NCBI GenBank assembly: GCA_037176705.1
Contig: CM073887.1
Span: forward strand, 55,699,001-55,763,000
Direction: 5' to 3'
DNA: 64,000 bases
DNA from: Molossus alvarezi
Lineage: Eukaryota; Chordata; Mammalia; Chiroptera; Molossidae
Shown piece by piece: positions 23,200 through 37,714 of this stretch. Each line of letters begins with the position of its first letter. Position 1 is the first letter of the stretch. Made by a program: the position numbers and the translations under genes. The notes under the pieces were generated by a model. It was not told where the DNA came from, searched no databases, and worked only from the letters and a program-made list of their open reading frames with translations.

Positions 23200-23900
23200 G
23201 CACATTCCACCCGTGGTTTCAGAAGCGCATGCGTGACTGCCGGGCCCCTCACCTCCGAGCTGCCCCCAGAGTGAGTGTGGAACAGGACTCACCCTGCAGT
23301 TTCAGCCAGTCTCAGCATCCTGAGTACAGCCTCACCTCCCATCTCCCTGAATGCAGTGAGGCGCCACGCAAAGTGGCAGGAAACGCCAGGGAGTCCGCCT
23401 CGCCGAAGTGCGCAGGCGCAGTGGGTGGCGCCCTACCATTTTGGAAGCCGCACCCACCCTTACTCTAGGAGGTGGCAGAAATGATTGAATACACCTGGGG
23501 ACCCGCTCTTGCTCCAGCTTCCAGTGCTTTCCTGGGTTCCCCAAGTTGTCATTGGCTGGGAGACCTGCAGTCTAAGGTCATCAGCCTGCCCCCTCCTCAT
23601 CAGACGTTCAAGGGTGGACAGCAGTCAAAGGCTTGGGGCAGACTGGCCCGCGCAGGGCGGACGCAGGGAGATGGGGGCACAGGCGAGGCCTGGGGGAGGG
23701 CGGACACCAGACCGAGGACACTGCAGACAGGACAGCTGAGTGAGGACTCGCAAACTGTGTTGTCCTCCCCGAGCTTCCAGGGGGTAAGCAAAGTGAAGAA
23801 GAGTCACGTGGGGGGAGGGGTGCGTTTCTGGAAGTGATTGTAGCAGCTGAGGTGAGAATTTGGAACATGGTAACTCCCGCCACTCCCGCCTGTGTGATTT
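23200..23900. promoter_or_regulatory. CpG-rich, promoter-like patch
   Basis: Locally GC- and CpG-rich with a perfect NRF-1-type palindrome TGCGCAGGCGCA at 23409-23420 and a YY1-like 'accattttgg' at 23435-23444. These are common in TATA-less mammalian promoters, including those of zinc-finger genes. On the minus strand the sequence 'ttccaaaatg' is followed by a GT, a possible ATG-at-donor exon like that of gene B, but no downstream KRAB exon on that strand was found. The target gene is unknown. Confidence 0.45.
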
Positions 23901-24111
23901 TGTATGTCCTGACACTCACTTAATGCTCTTGAGTTGTGTTTCTTAGATGATAGTATTGTAATGTGGACTCAAGAAGTGTGAAGTCCCTTCGTCATCAGGA
24001 TGGGCAGATGGACACTCTTTGGGGGATGGGTTCGGAGGCCTGGAAACCCATCTGTCACATGGGAAGGAGCTGGGAACAGTTCACTGTTAACATCAATTGT
24101 TTTGGGCCTGT

Positions 24112-25400
24112 GATGAGGTTTGTGTTAAACCCCAGTATATATGTGTGTGTTTGAGGCCAATATTTCAGTATCAATATTCTGTTTAACAGGCCTAGTAGTT
24201 AAAAAAGGGAATAAATATGGATATCCCTATCTTCTTGAAGCTGACATTGTAGGAAACAGAAATAAGTGAGAGAAGCAAGATATATACTGTATCAGATGGT
24301 GCTTAGTCCTAAGGAAAGAGAAAACTGCAGAACAATGCTGAGGGTCTGGGTTGTGTGGGTCTGTCATTATCTCTGAGGGGTTGTGAATCTGTGTGTCTCT
24401 GGTTGTGTGCACATGTATGTCCAGTGCAAAGCCTGTGTGTTTGTTATGTCCTTAAAATATGGACCTATGATGAGATTGTGTAAAACTTGTTTGTGTGTGT
24501 GTGGGTGTGTCTGAGCTCTCACATTTATTAGTATCAATCTTCCGTGTGACAGGACTTCTAGCAGGTGCTGTTGGGAACAAAGCTGAGGAGATAATCTTGT
24601 TTAAAGATGACATTCTAGGACACAAGAAACAAGCTATATAAGTAAAATTATACCATTGTTGAGCCTCACTGTCCTTAGAATCCAACTTGTCTTTGAGCTG
24701 CCCTAATTAACAACCTCAGAGACAGCAAGATGAACAACGGGAAATATTATAGACGGCTTTAGCCCCATAAAAATTAACCAGAGTTTGACCTTCACTGGGA
24801 ATCTGAAAAGCAACATCCTTCAAGAAAAGGGAGGACAGAAATGGCCCCAAGGCCAGAGTGTCCTGCATGCTCTGTAAAGAAACTGATAGGGAGAAACTGA
24901 AGCTCCCTTTACCCCATAAAACTGTAACTGTTAAACATGTGTGTATTGCACCTGACTGACCACTGATATCCGTCTCGAATTTGTTAGTTTTTAAAACTTG
25001 AATAATGGAATGAATAGCAGGATAGATGTATGCTGACCCAGTTCACCCAGTTTCCTTTCGCCACAGCTCCCTCCACCTCTGTTCCCTCCTGCTTATCGCT
25101 AACTGCCTCCGCTTCTGTACATGCAGCTTGCTTGCTCTGCTAAACTCTTGAATGGCCCCTGCCCTGTATAAGCAACCCTGCCCCTGAGCTCAGGGCTGCA
25201 GTTCTCCTCTGTGTAGGTTGGCTGCAGTCCCTGCGCAGGTAATAAAACATCCCCCAAAACTGAAAAGTTGAGTCTGAGTGTGGTCGATCTCCTGGGTTGC
25301 AACACCATGTATTGGATGGGGATTATTCCTAAGGAAAAGAAAGAAAACTGTGCAGAGGACTTAGGCTTTGTGTGTCTATACACGCATCCGCCTGTCTCTG
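24112..25400. repeat. diverged tandem duplication (~356-bp period), second unit split by LTR
   Basis: Unit 1 (about 24112-24467) and unit 2 (24468-24656, resuming at 25305) share an ordered series of matching phrases. Examples are 'tgatgaggtttgtgt' / 'tgatgagattgtgta', 'agtatcaat', 'gctgacattgtagga' / 'gatgacattctagga', and 'cctaaggaaagagaaaac' / 'cctaaggaaaagaaagaa'. Identity is moderate, so the duplication is old. Confidence 0.6.
24657..25304 (+). mobile_element. solo LTR, class I (gamma-type)
   Basis: A 648-bp element beginning TGTTG and ending CAACA (perfect inverted terminal pentamers), flanked by the 4-bp duplication CCAT (24653-24656 and 25305-25308). A TATA-like 'gtataagcaac' lies near 25165 and the polyadenylation signal AATAAA at about 25241. 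Four-base duplications fit class I retroviruses. No internal region is attached. Confidence 0.8.
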
Positions 25401-25918
25401 AACCTTTAACTCATTTTGTGAGGTCAGCTTTCGGGGATACCAAAGCCAGACAAAGAAACCACAAGAGAAGAAAGCTACACATCAATCTCTGTTTCAGTGT
25501 GGCTTGGCCACTGTGCCCAGATACTTAGACAAACATTCTACTAGATGTTTCTGTGCAGGGTTTTGTTTTTGTTTTTCCATGAGATTACCATTTCAATAGG
25601 TGGAGTTTCAGTAAATCAAATTACTCTTCATAATGCAGTGTGCTTCATCCAATCATAGATTTTAATAGAATAAAGACTGACTTTTCATAAAGAAAAAGAA
25701 TTCTGCCACTATACAATTTTTGGATTTGACCTATAATTCTTCTCTTGGGTTTCCAGCTTGTCATCTAGACTACAGATTTTTTATTTACCCAAGACTTCAT
25801 AATCATAGGAACTACTTCCTAAAGGAAAAGAAATAATATATATGTATATATACATGCACTTACATACATACATCATGTTGGTAATGTTTTCCTGGAGAAC
25901 CCTGCCTAATACAATATT

Positions 25919-26117
25919 CTAAAAAATGTTTTCATTGATTTTTTTAGAGTGGAAAGGAGGGAGGGATGGGGGGAGAGAGAAACATTGATCAGCTGCCTCC
26001 TACTGGGGGATCAAGTCCACAACCCAGGCATGTGCCCTGACCAGGAATCAGGAATCAAACTGGGACCTTTCAGTCTGAGAGACGACACTCAATCCACTAA
26101 ACCACATCAGCTGGGCT
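25919..26117 (-). mobile_element. Ves-type SINE, short form
   Basis: Reverse copy with tail 'ttttcattgatttttttaga', 'gggatcaagtccacaaccc', and head 'aaccacatcagctgggc'. Flanks taatacaatatt / taataccatatt at 25907-25918 and 26118-26129. Confidence 0.85.
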
Positions 26118-26201
26118 TAATACCATATTTTTAATAGTCAGTCAATGAGCAATTCACTTTAGTTGGAAAGCCATTCTGTTTATGTAATCTGAGTAATATA
26201 T

Positions 26202-26434
26202 ATATATATTTTATCCTCACCTAAGGATATTTTTCCATTTATCTTCAGGTAGAGAGGGAGAGACAAGGAGAAACATCGATGTGAGAGAGACACATCAACT
26301 GGTTGCCTTCCACACAACCTCGATCAGGGCTGTGGACAAACTGCAACTGTGGTATGTACCCTTGGCTGGAATCGAACCCGGGACTCATTGGTCTGTGGGC
26401 TGATGCTATACTGCTGAGCCAAACCAATCAGGGC
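26202..26434 (-). mobile_element. Ves-type SINE, long form
   Basis: Reverse copy with 'atcctcacctaaggat' tail motif, 'aacatcgatgtgagag', and head 'gagccaaaccaatcaggg'. Confidence 0.85.
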
Positions 26435-26589
26435 TCAGTGATAATTTTTATGATATATACAATACCTTTTTGCAAACTATAAGTTTTCTCAATTTTGTTT
26501 ACATATGAAATGACATGATATAGCTCTACTTCTAATTTCTTTCAAACTAGTGAATATTTTCTGTAATGTATTTTCTAAATGTACTAGGG

Positions 26590-27400
26590 TGGCATAAGAA
26601 TTTGAAAAGCTCTGCTGATCCAATTCCCCAATAAAACTGGTAAAAAGTATTTTAATAACAAATATTTCAAGCCACTGGAAATGGTCCTAAAAGGAAATAG
26701 CAAATGAACGACATCTATAATAAAATCTATGAAGATATGTAAGAGATGTGAGAATCTGTGTAACTGAACCTGAGCATCCCCACCCTAGCTCCTTCCAGCT
26801 CACTGGTGAAGACTCCACTGCAGACTACTGTGGCCTAGAACACATGGCATTCTGTCAACTCAGCTTTCACTAAGAGGGCTTTCTTCCCTGGGAGATCAGG
26901 ACTTCAGTGTTTGAAATGCTGCCTCCAGTTGCTGAGGGTTATTAAGTGCTGGGTGAATGTGTTTGCAAAGTGTGGACACCATTCTTTCAGTTCCTACACA
27001 TGGAGTGGGATGCTGTTAATACTGGGATGCCTATTCCTTTTATCCCAGCTCACAAAGTGTATGTAACAAGTCATTTGTGGGGGTCCCGGAGACACAATCA
27101 GGAGGCCCTATGATTCTATCCCTTCCAGTGACCAATCAGCTCCCAAAGAGAGGCTGCCTATTGTCCCCAAAGCAGCTACAGTGTCCTGGTGCCCCCTTTC
27201 ATGGGGGCAAAGGAAGCCATAAAACACATAGCTCTTAATCACTTTCCCAAGGATTAACTTGGCTGACAAAAGATCATGAAGAGATCAAGTGAAAGGACAC
27301 TGTCAGGAAAGTGGAGAATAAGGTGAAATTCAATTAGGAGTAGATTCATGTACTTCATGGAGATAGAACCTGACAAGCTTTCTGAAAAGAATCAGGGAAT
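26590..27400 (+). mobile_element. possible old L1 5'-region
   Basis: Phrases such as 'aaaactggtaaaaagtattt' (26632-26651) and 'ctccactgcagactactgtgg' (paraphrase, near 26812-26832) remind me of the 5' part of an old mammalian L1 lineage. This rests on memory alone; no coding region follows. The sequence could also be unique. Confidence 0.3.
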
Positions 27401-27424
27401 TAGACTTCTTAAAAAAGGCTTTCA

Positions 27425-27495
27425 AGCCAGAGGCAGCCAATCAATGTTTCTGACATTGATGTCTCTATCACTCTAAAAAAAAAAAAAATCAGTAC
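27425..27495 (+). mobile_element. Ves-type SINE 3' fragment
   Basis: 'gaggcagccaatcaatgttt' followed by 'ctctatcactctaaaaaa' is the 3' part of a short-form SINE without its tRNA-like head. Confidence 0.6.
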
Positions 27496-27499
27496 ACAT

Positions 27500-29260
27500 A
27501 TTTTTAAAAAAGAATAAATAAGAAATAGAGTTTCAAAGAAAAAAAAAATGTAACTATAATAAAAAATATAATTTGGTTGATGGAAAGAATACCTAAACTT
27601 GTATATGCATGATAATATTGATTCACAATGTATGATTAAATTTTTAAAAATTACCTGAAAGTCCATAATTAAAACAGAACATTTTATATATCTTCTAAGT
27701 ATGTGAAAAATGTGAAAAACACACTATTACTTAGCATTAGATGGCTTAGTAAAAGTTAATGTTTTTATCAAATGTTAGAAGCATTCCTTTGACAGAAAAA
27801 TGCACATACATTTAATCACATACAATCAAACATAAATGAAAACACACTGAGAGATTACATTCAGCTACAAGTACAGGAAACACTGTTTTTCTGACATGAC
27901 AAAGGTGCTTATTGTCACATGAAAGGACCAGGTCAAGGCAGCCAGTATAAAACGCAAGTGAGAAAAACAACCATATCATTCTGTTTGAATGCCCCAATGT
28001 AAATGTCATGGAGAATCAGGAATACACACTCACCAGCACCACTGACAGTATAAAGCTATGTCTTACACAAATTAGACCTTCTACGGTTATAATCTAGAGA
28101 AGAGGGAATCACAGAATACTCCCAAGCAGGAAAGTGTGAATAAGGTTCATGGTAGACACAGAAGGGCTTACAGAACATGGAAATGGATGGGTCTTTGATG
28201 TCGATCTTGTGAAATGTCAGCAGAAACTATACTAATAGAAGATGGAAAACAAACAGTTGGTGATGGTTTTGAGGCTATTCCTAATTGGAAGTGCAAAAAT
28301 TCCCGAAAATGGGCTGGACGATGGCATCCTCAAAGCTCCTATTTAATCTCTCTTCCTGCATGGTGGCTTCAAAATCTTCCTAATGCCTTCTTTGCTTCTG
28401 GTGATTTCCACCATGGAGCCAGGAAGGAGGTGAGTGCTGGAAGATGTAGTTTCTAACATTACCCATAAGGCAGGAGAGCTCTCACTCTAGTCATTCATTC
28501 TATGACAGGTCTCTCTTCTTAAATCAAAGTCTAGTCACCAAGTATAGTTGAAAGAAAGGACAAAATGCAAAGACCCAAATATAAAAATAATTTACTTCAA
28601 ACTATATTTTATAAACTTGTCATACGTAAAAATTTATACCAAATTTTTATTAGTAATGTAAAATTGGAAAAGTCTCTTATATCTCCCCCACCAAAGGAAC
28701 TTTGTTAGAGAGAAAAATACAATATATACGACAAGAGAAATTCAGGGACTATCACAAAGGCCAGTAGGAAAATCCTGACAAACAACAAACTGTTATTTTT
28801 CAATGGTCCCTTAACGCAGAGCAAAGAAAACATTATAAATAAGTTATACCTATGTGCATATTACAAATATACTTTAATTCACCCATGGATCCAACAGGCT
28901 TCAAAATGGAAAGAGAAAATATGTCCTGTTTTAAGAAATATCACTACCTATTAAACTCATGTACTACTGTTGAAAGATGACTCAAAATGGTCTTACCTCA
29001 ATCTTCTTTTCTAAAAGTAAATAGAAATAGACATTCCAAGGGTATACATTTAGAAACAGACTTCATAAACAGTGTATTTACAACTGTAGTAAAAACTTTC
29101 TCATGTCACAAGTTTTCTGAAACATTACACATGGTTTAATTTCCCACAAGCTTTGTCAAGTTACTTGCATTTATTTTTGTTTTTGGTGGGAGTTTTTCCT
29201 TGTTAGAATGTTACCCAATTAATGTCTTATTCATATTGTTTACAATCAAGAGGTTTTATC
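27500..29260. other. region 3' of KZNF gene B, no gene recognised
   Basis: AT-rich sequence beyond the last degenerate finger of gene B; part may be its former 3' untranslated region. The frame 28214-28456 (+, 80 codons) has no recognised domain. No SINE or L1 was recognised between 27500 and 29260. Confidence 0.4.
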
Positions 29261-29261
29261 C

Positions 29262-29692
29262 AGTGAGTCCTTTCAGGCTTCAGAGAAAAGTGGGATGGTT
29301 TTTTTTCATGTTTTCAAAACTAGAATAACATCTGCAGGCTTTTTCACATTCCACACATTTACAGGGTGTCTCTTCTGTGAACCATTCTCATGTATCTTAG
29401 CATGGTTGTGTAAAAAACAAAAGCTTTACCATAATTTTTACAGTCATATAGTTATCTCAATTATGAGTTCTTTCATCTATTCGAATATAACGGGAACACA
29501 TATGCTTTACTACATTTCTTAACATACATAGGGTTTCCCTACAGTATGATTTCTGTGTATTTGGAAACTTAGATGAAACCTGAAAGCTTGACTATATTCC
29601 TTATATTTATATCTCTCCTGTGTGAGAGATCCTGTAAATATAAGAATTTTTTGTGTTTGTAAGTAATTTATTTGGAGGCTTTACCACTTTTT
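29262..29692 (-). pseudogene. KZNF gene B, distal relic fingers
   Basis: Minus-strand finger remnants beyond the L1 insertion: repeated 'ttccttacattcataggg'-like words (reverse of the K-E-C linker region) and 'gttctttcatctattcg' (reverse of an R-I-H-E-R-T segment). Reading frames are closed and several ligands are lost. The 16-bp target duplication of the L1 joins this piece to the rest of the exon at 30703. Confidence 0.75.
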
Positions 29693-29708
29693 AAAATTCA
29701 CTGGGTTT

Positions 29709-30687
29709 TACCAAAATGGAAAGGCAACTCACTCTATGGGAGAGCATAACTGTCAATGATACATCAGATAAGGGGTTAATTTCCAAATATAGAGTGCTCA
29801 TACAGCTCAACAAAAGAAAGACAAGGAACCCAATTGAAAAATGGGCAGAGGACCTAAACAGACAACTCTCCAACAGGACATACAAATGGCCAAGAGACAT
29901 ATGAAGAAATGCTCAACATCACTAATCATCAGAGAGATGCAAATTAAAACAACAATGAGGTATCATGTCATACCTGTCAGAATAGCCACCATCAACAAAT
30001 CATCAAACAACAAGTGTTTGTGAGGTTGTGGAGAAAAGGGGACCCGAGTACACTGCTGGTGGGAAGACTGGTGCAGCCATTACTGAAAACACCATGGTGT
30101 TACCTCAAAAAATTAAAAATTGAATTGCCATTTGACCCAGTGATCCCACTTCTAGGAATATACCCTAAGAAGCCTGAAACACCAATCAGAAAGAATATAT
30201 GCACCCTCATCTTCATAGCAGCACTATTTATAATAGCTAAGATCTGGAAACAGCCCAAATGTCCACCAGTAGATGAATGAATAAAAAAGCTGTGGTACAT
30301 GTACACAATGGAGTACTATGCAGCTGTAGGAAAGAAAGAGCTCTTATCCTTTGAGATGACATGGAGGAACCTGGAAGGTATTATCCTAAGTGAAACAAGC
30401 CAAGCAGAGAAATACAAGATCATATGATCTCACTTGTTTGTGGAATATAATGAACATAACAGTCTGAAGAACAGTGTAGTCCCAGAGACGAGGAAGTAGG
30501 GTACAGACTGACAATCCCCAGAAGAGGGGGGGGGGGAAGATAAACCATAGAACTTATATGTATGTATGCATGACCAATGGACATGGACTACAAAGCTGGG
30601 GACAGGGTGGGGAGGGGGAGGAGGGTGCCAATGAGGGAAAAAGGAGAAACATCTGTAACAAAAATAAATTAAAAAAAATAAATAAAT
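29709..30687 (+). mobile_element. L1 3' end, 5'-truncated, inserted in KZNF gene B
   Basis: Carries the C-terminal part of L1 ORF2 ([20 protein letters not shown] segment at 30122-30181) and the 3' untranslated region ending in an A-rich tail. Target duplication aaaattcactgggttt / aaaattcattgggttt at 29693-29708 and 30688-30703, one mismatch. Opposite in orientation to the host gene. Confidence 0.9.
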
Positions 30688-30702
30688 AAAATTCATTGGG
30701 TT

Positions 30703-32695
<1,993 letters not shown>

Positions 32696-32890
32696 CTGTA
32701 AAAACCAAGATGCACGGTAATGACTTATTAATAATTTTATATTTATTAGTAAAATATTTAAACTATATTTTTATGATATATATCAAAAATATAGGTTTCC
32801 TGTGCTGTCTACATTGTTTGAAATTGAACATACTGAATGTTCTGTATAGAAATTTACCCTTGTTTTTATCAACACAGAAATATTAAAAAA

Positions 32891-33104
32891 AATTTTTTTC
32901 TTTATTGCTTTTAGATAGAGAGAAAGAGAGAGAGGGAGAGAGAGAGATAAACACCGATGAGAGAGAACATCAACTGGCTGCCTCCTGCATGTCCCCCACT
33001 GGGGACTGGGTCCACAACCTGGGCATGTGCCCTGACCAGAAATCAAACTGGCGACCTCTCGGTACATGGGTTGAGGCTCAACCACTGAGCCACACTGGCC
33101 GGGC
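32891..33104 (-). mobile_element. Ves-type SINE, short form
   Basis: Reverse copy in the intron before the zinc-finger exon of gene B: tail, GA-tract, 'gggcatgtgccctgaccag', head 'gagccacactggccggg'. Confidence 0.88.
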
Positions 33105-33214
33105 TATATTATATGTAAAATAATTAGGTAAAAATATTTTGAGAAGTAATAAATTTGAAAAAGGTTTTTGTTTTGGTTGCTGCTTTTAAAAATTTTGTAA
33201 CATATCAAGATTCC

Positions 33215-33400
33215 TGCCTTGGCCAGTGTGGCTCAGTTAGTTGAGTGTTGTCCCACACACCAAAAGGTTGTTGGTTCAATTTCTGGTCAGAACACATGCC
33301 AGGGTTGTGGGTTTGGTCCCCAGTTGGGAAGCATATGGGAGGCAATGGAAGGATGTTTCTCTCTCTCTCCCTTGCCCTTCCTTACTCTCTTAAAAATTAA
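33215..33400 (+). mobile_element. Ves-type SINE, short form
   Basis: Head 'cttggccagtgtggctcag', 'ttggttcaatttctggtcag', pyrimidine tract and an A-rich end. Intronic in gene B. Confidence 0.85.
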
Positions 33401-33431
33401 GACAGTGCTTTCTATAATGAGCATGACTCAC

Positions 33432-33492
33432 CTTAGTTTTCTCCCTTGGGTTTTATACTGATCTCCAATGTCAGGATTTTCCCATATTTTTC
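33432..33492 (-). CDS. KZNF gene B, second KRAB exon (61 bp)
   Basis: A 61-bp exon between acceptor 'cattttag' and donor 'gtgagt' on the minus strand. In the phase set by the KRAB-A exon it reads KIWENPDIGDQYKTQGRKL plus a split codon, matching the subfamily core W-E-x-x-x-I-x-D-Q-Y-K. The frame is intact and continues into the zinc-finger exon, showing that the 5' part of the gene is still coherent. Confidence 0.88.
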
Positions 33493-33591
33493 CTAAAATG
33501 CAAACCAACAAAAATAAAACCAAGGCATTAGAAATTATTTTTAAAATCATAAGATTTAAGTCTATGAGTGGCTGTCACAATGCCCAGTTTA

Positions 33592-33828
<237 letters not shown>

Positions 33829-34030
33829 CTAAAACATCCAAAATGTGTATGTAGTAGGTGATTCGAGACAGACAGCACTGGACATCTATACTCCATTCAT
33901 AGGAAGGTTACATATGACTGTCATTTGGAAACATTTATTCTATAACTGATCATCAGAAATATACTGTCTTCCCACTTTCTTATAAGTTAAATGCATCACA
34001 AGCATACACATGTAAATCATTTACATACTT

Positions 34031-34118
34031 TACAGTATGTGCCCTGACTGGAAATCGAACCAACAACCTTTTGGTGCACAGGACGATACTCCAACCAACT
34101 GAGCCACTCTGGCAAGGC
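34031..34118 (-). mobile_element. Ves-type SINE fragment
   Basis: Only the head half remains: 'tgtgccctgactggaaatcg' to 'gagccactctggcaagg', in the reverse orientation. Confidence 0.65.
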
Positions 34119-34539
34119 TAGAACACCTACTTAAAAAAATATTTTTAATTGATCAAAATGATTGTAAAGTGTGGAAGACTAAAAAATAAAAAAAAATAAA
34201 AGAAGGTAAAATATCTCATATTTTTTATGTTCTTAACAGTTTGTTGAAAATAGTAGCAACACATGACTTTCCAACTATGAACTTATGGACAAGTAAAATT
34301 AATGACACCAATGTGACAGAGGGCTCAGAAGGGAAAATTAGGAGTAGTGTGGCAGGAGGTACTTGTATAGCCAGGGAAGTGGTATAGTATAACTTGACAG
34401 AGCATTGTAATGGTTTACTTGTAAATGTATTCTGAAAACTCGAGGACGACCACCAAAATAGTTTCAATATATGTGAAATTGATATCCTAAAAGAGCAGAA
34501 AAAGAGAATCCAGTAAAATGTTCAATTAAAGCCAAAAAA

Positions 34540-35770
34540 GACAGAAAAAAGGGGAAAACCAAACAAAAAACAAGGTCAACATGTGGAAACAATAGAAGGT
34601 GTAGAAAATATTAATCCAACGGAATCAATCACCACTTTCTCATCAATGGTCTCAATGCAACTGAAAGATACAGTAACATCAGGTATCAAAAACACAATTA
34701 TATATTGTCTACAATAAATCCACTTTTAATATAACACAGATAAATGAAAGGTAAAGGGATAAAAAAAATGTACCATGCCATCACTAATGAAAAGAAAGCT
34801 ATACCAGTCTATGAATTTCAAGAAATCATGAAGGACAGAGTTAAATTGTACACCACCATTTAATAACTGAATTTCATTATAATCTATGTAATTCTTCTTT
34901 CAACAACAACCAAATTCACATTATTCATAAGCTCACATGGAACATTTACCAAAGAAGGACACATTATGAGACATAAAACACACCTTAATAAATTTGAAAG
35001 AATAGAAATAATATAAAATATGGCTTTAAACCATTAAGGCATTAATGTTGAATAACAGGAAGATATTTGAAAAAAGGAAAAAAAATGTGAAAATGCAACA
35101 ACACACTTTGAAACATCTATAACAAAAATAAATTAATAAAAATATTTTCAAAAATAAATAAAAATAAAAGTTAAAAAAAGAAAATAAATTAATGAGAAAT
35201 TTTGGAGACTGTCTCTGAACTATTCTGAATCTAATAAATGCCTACTCCTAATTCTTCCCCCTTCAATAAAAACAAAACAAGCTCAGCCAGTATGGTTCAG
35301 TGGTTGAGTGCTGACTCATGCACCAAGAGGTTGCCGGTTCGACTCCCGGTCAGGGCACATGCCCAGGTTGTGCTCCAAATCCCCAGTCAGGGGCATGCAG
35401 GAGGCAGCCAATCGATGTTCTCTCTCATCATTGTTTCTCTCTCTCTCTCCCTCTCCCTTCCTTTCTCTCTAAAATCAATAAATGGGAAAAAAGTAAAAAA
35501 ACAAAACAAAACAAAACACACTTCTAAATAATTACATAAAAATAAAATTTATGAAAGGTTGAGAGACGTAGCAAAAGCAATACTTAGAGGAAAATTTATG
35601 ACATTGACATATATACTAGTAAAAATATATAATCAATAATATAAGCACCTAACATTAAGAAACAATAAAGGAATCCACTGACCAGCTAAATAAAACAGCT
35701 CAGTTGAGTATATAAAAAAACAATAAAGGAGAAAACTAAACCCAAAGTTAGGAAAGTAAAATAATAGCAA
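34540..35770 (+). mobile_element. ancient L1 fragment (ORF2 5' part)
   Basis: Strongly diverged sequence recalling the endonuclease part of L1 ORF2 (for example 'attgtctacaataaatccac' at 34705-34724, and 'agcaaaagcaatacttagag' at 35570-35589). A SINE splits it at 35281. It ends where the next L1 begins. No open frame survives. Confidence 0.55.
35281..35487 (+). mobile_element. Ves-type SINE, short form
   Basis: Head 'gctcagccagtatggttcag', B-box 'cggttcgactcccgg', 'cagggcacatgcccagg', pyrimidine tract, 'aaaatcaataaa' end. Confidence 0.88.
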
Positions 35771-37503
35771 TTACAAAAGCTATCGCACTTGGTTCTGGCC
35801 ATTGCCACATAAAAATTACAACTGAATTATAGAACAATCAACCTGGAGAACCATCTGAAGACTAGATGAACTGAACTTTGATAACTAAGGATATAAAGTA
35901 GAAGCCTCATTGAGACCAGCAGAAGTCAAGACCAGCAAAAAAGGCAGAGACGTGAAACATGCTGATCCCACACCTTCCTGTGGTAGTTGAGAATTGAGAG
36001 ATATTTTAGTTGCAGAGGTCAACCCTCGGGAGAGATCCAAGCCCTGCAGAAGGCTCCCTACCCCAGGGCTCCAGCTCAGGGGAGAGAAGTCCCAGTAGAA
36101 GCTGGCTGTGAAAACTGGTGGGGATTTTCTCTCTGCTGAGATTGGGGAAAGCTGGAAACTTAGGCATCCTCTTAATGGGCCTATACACAGATTCACTCAC
36201 TCATACTCTATCTCCAGTGAAGGGAGAGCAGTTCAAAAGGCACCAGAGACACTCAGGGAGGGGCTCAAATGTGTGGCTTCAGCACAGGGCTGCCACTGAC
36301 CCTGTGTTGAGCTCTTCCTCCAATCGGTCTGCAGGTGCATGTGAGCACCAAATCTGAATCTATGTTAACTTGGTGAACACCAGTCACCCTACGCAGGTGA
36401 CTCCCTGAGACCTGCCCCATCCAACTCAGCAAGAGTTCCATCTCTGTGAGATAACTCAAACATCCTCTTAAAGGGCCTGAACACAGACTCACTCAGAAAA
36501 ACTCAGTGAGCCATGTGCCCCCTGATTAGCGGCCCTAAGCCCAGTGCCGGTGGCAGCAATCCTTGGGTCACAGCATGGCCTTTTCCCATGTGCCTTCAGG
36601 CCCAGCATAGGCAGCTACCAACTGTGCATCACTGCTCCTAACCAGGTGAGCCTGGGCTGGGCACAGGCAGTGGCTGACCTAAGCCTGCACCAAAACCCCT
36701 CCCCCCAAACCCCAGAACCAACATACCCAGTGGCACGCTTCGGACCAGAACAGAGCAACACCTGATTAGGTCCACTAACAAAACCACCAAAGGGTAATCC
36801 TGGTAGGCACTAAAGCCCTGCTGGGGTAAATCCCACTCCTAGAGGTCAGCCAACATTGTGGTTGTGGCCAGGTCTCATACCTAGCCAGCCTGTGGGTCAA
36901 CCACACCCAGTGACATGCAAATCAAGGCTTGACTACAACAAAAGGGCACACACTATTTACACAAGGCACAGTACTGGAGCACCCAGCTCAGGTGATCAGG
37001 AATACTGTACCACCTGGGCCCACAGGACACCTACTACATAAGGCCTCCCTACTAGACTGGGAAATGTGACAAATCTACTTAATGCATAGGAACAAACACA
37101 GGCAGCCAAGAAGAGGAGACACAGAAATATGTCCCAAATGAAAAAACAACAACAAAACTCCTGGGAAAAAAAAACAACAAAAAAAAACTAAGCAAAGTGG
37201 AGGCAATCAATCTACCAGATACAGAGTTCAAAACACTGGTTATACTGATGCTCAATAAACTAAGGAAAATAACTCAATGAGAACTTCAACAAAGAAATAA
37301 TAAACATAAAAACCATAAAAAAGAACGAGTCAGAAAAGACCACAATAACTAAAATAAAAAAAATAAGCTAGAAGGAATCAACAACTGATTAAATGTAGTA
37401 GAGGGTTGAATCAGCAATTTGAAAGCAAAGTAGAAAACATTCAAGTGAAATAGCAAGAAGAAAAATAATTTGAAAGATGAAAATAGCTTAAGAAACTTCT
37501 GTG

Positions 37504-37714
37504 TCCTGGCTGGTTCGGCTCAGCGGTTATAGCACTGGTCCTCAGACTGAAGAGTCACAGGTTCAATTCCCGGACCCAGTTGGGTTCCTGTGGGAGGCAA
37601 CCAATAGATGTGTCTCTTTCACATCGATGTTTCTCTCCCTGCCCCACCCCCACCTCTTCCCCTCTATCTAAAAATCAGTGGAAAAATATCCTCAGGTGAG
37701 GATTAAAAAAGAAA
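37504..37714 (+). mobile_element. Ves-type SINE, long form
   Basis: Head 'cctggctggttcggctcag', 'caggttcaattcccgg', tail 'cctcaggtgaggat'. Flanks aagaaacttctg / aagaaacctgtg. Lies in the ORF1 region of the L1. Confidence 0.85.

Noticed and set aside
23472..23837. 121-codon plus-strand frame in the CpG-rich patch
   Set aside because: GC-rich sequence has few stops by chance; composition is low in hydrophobics and no splice or domain signal supports it.
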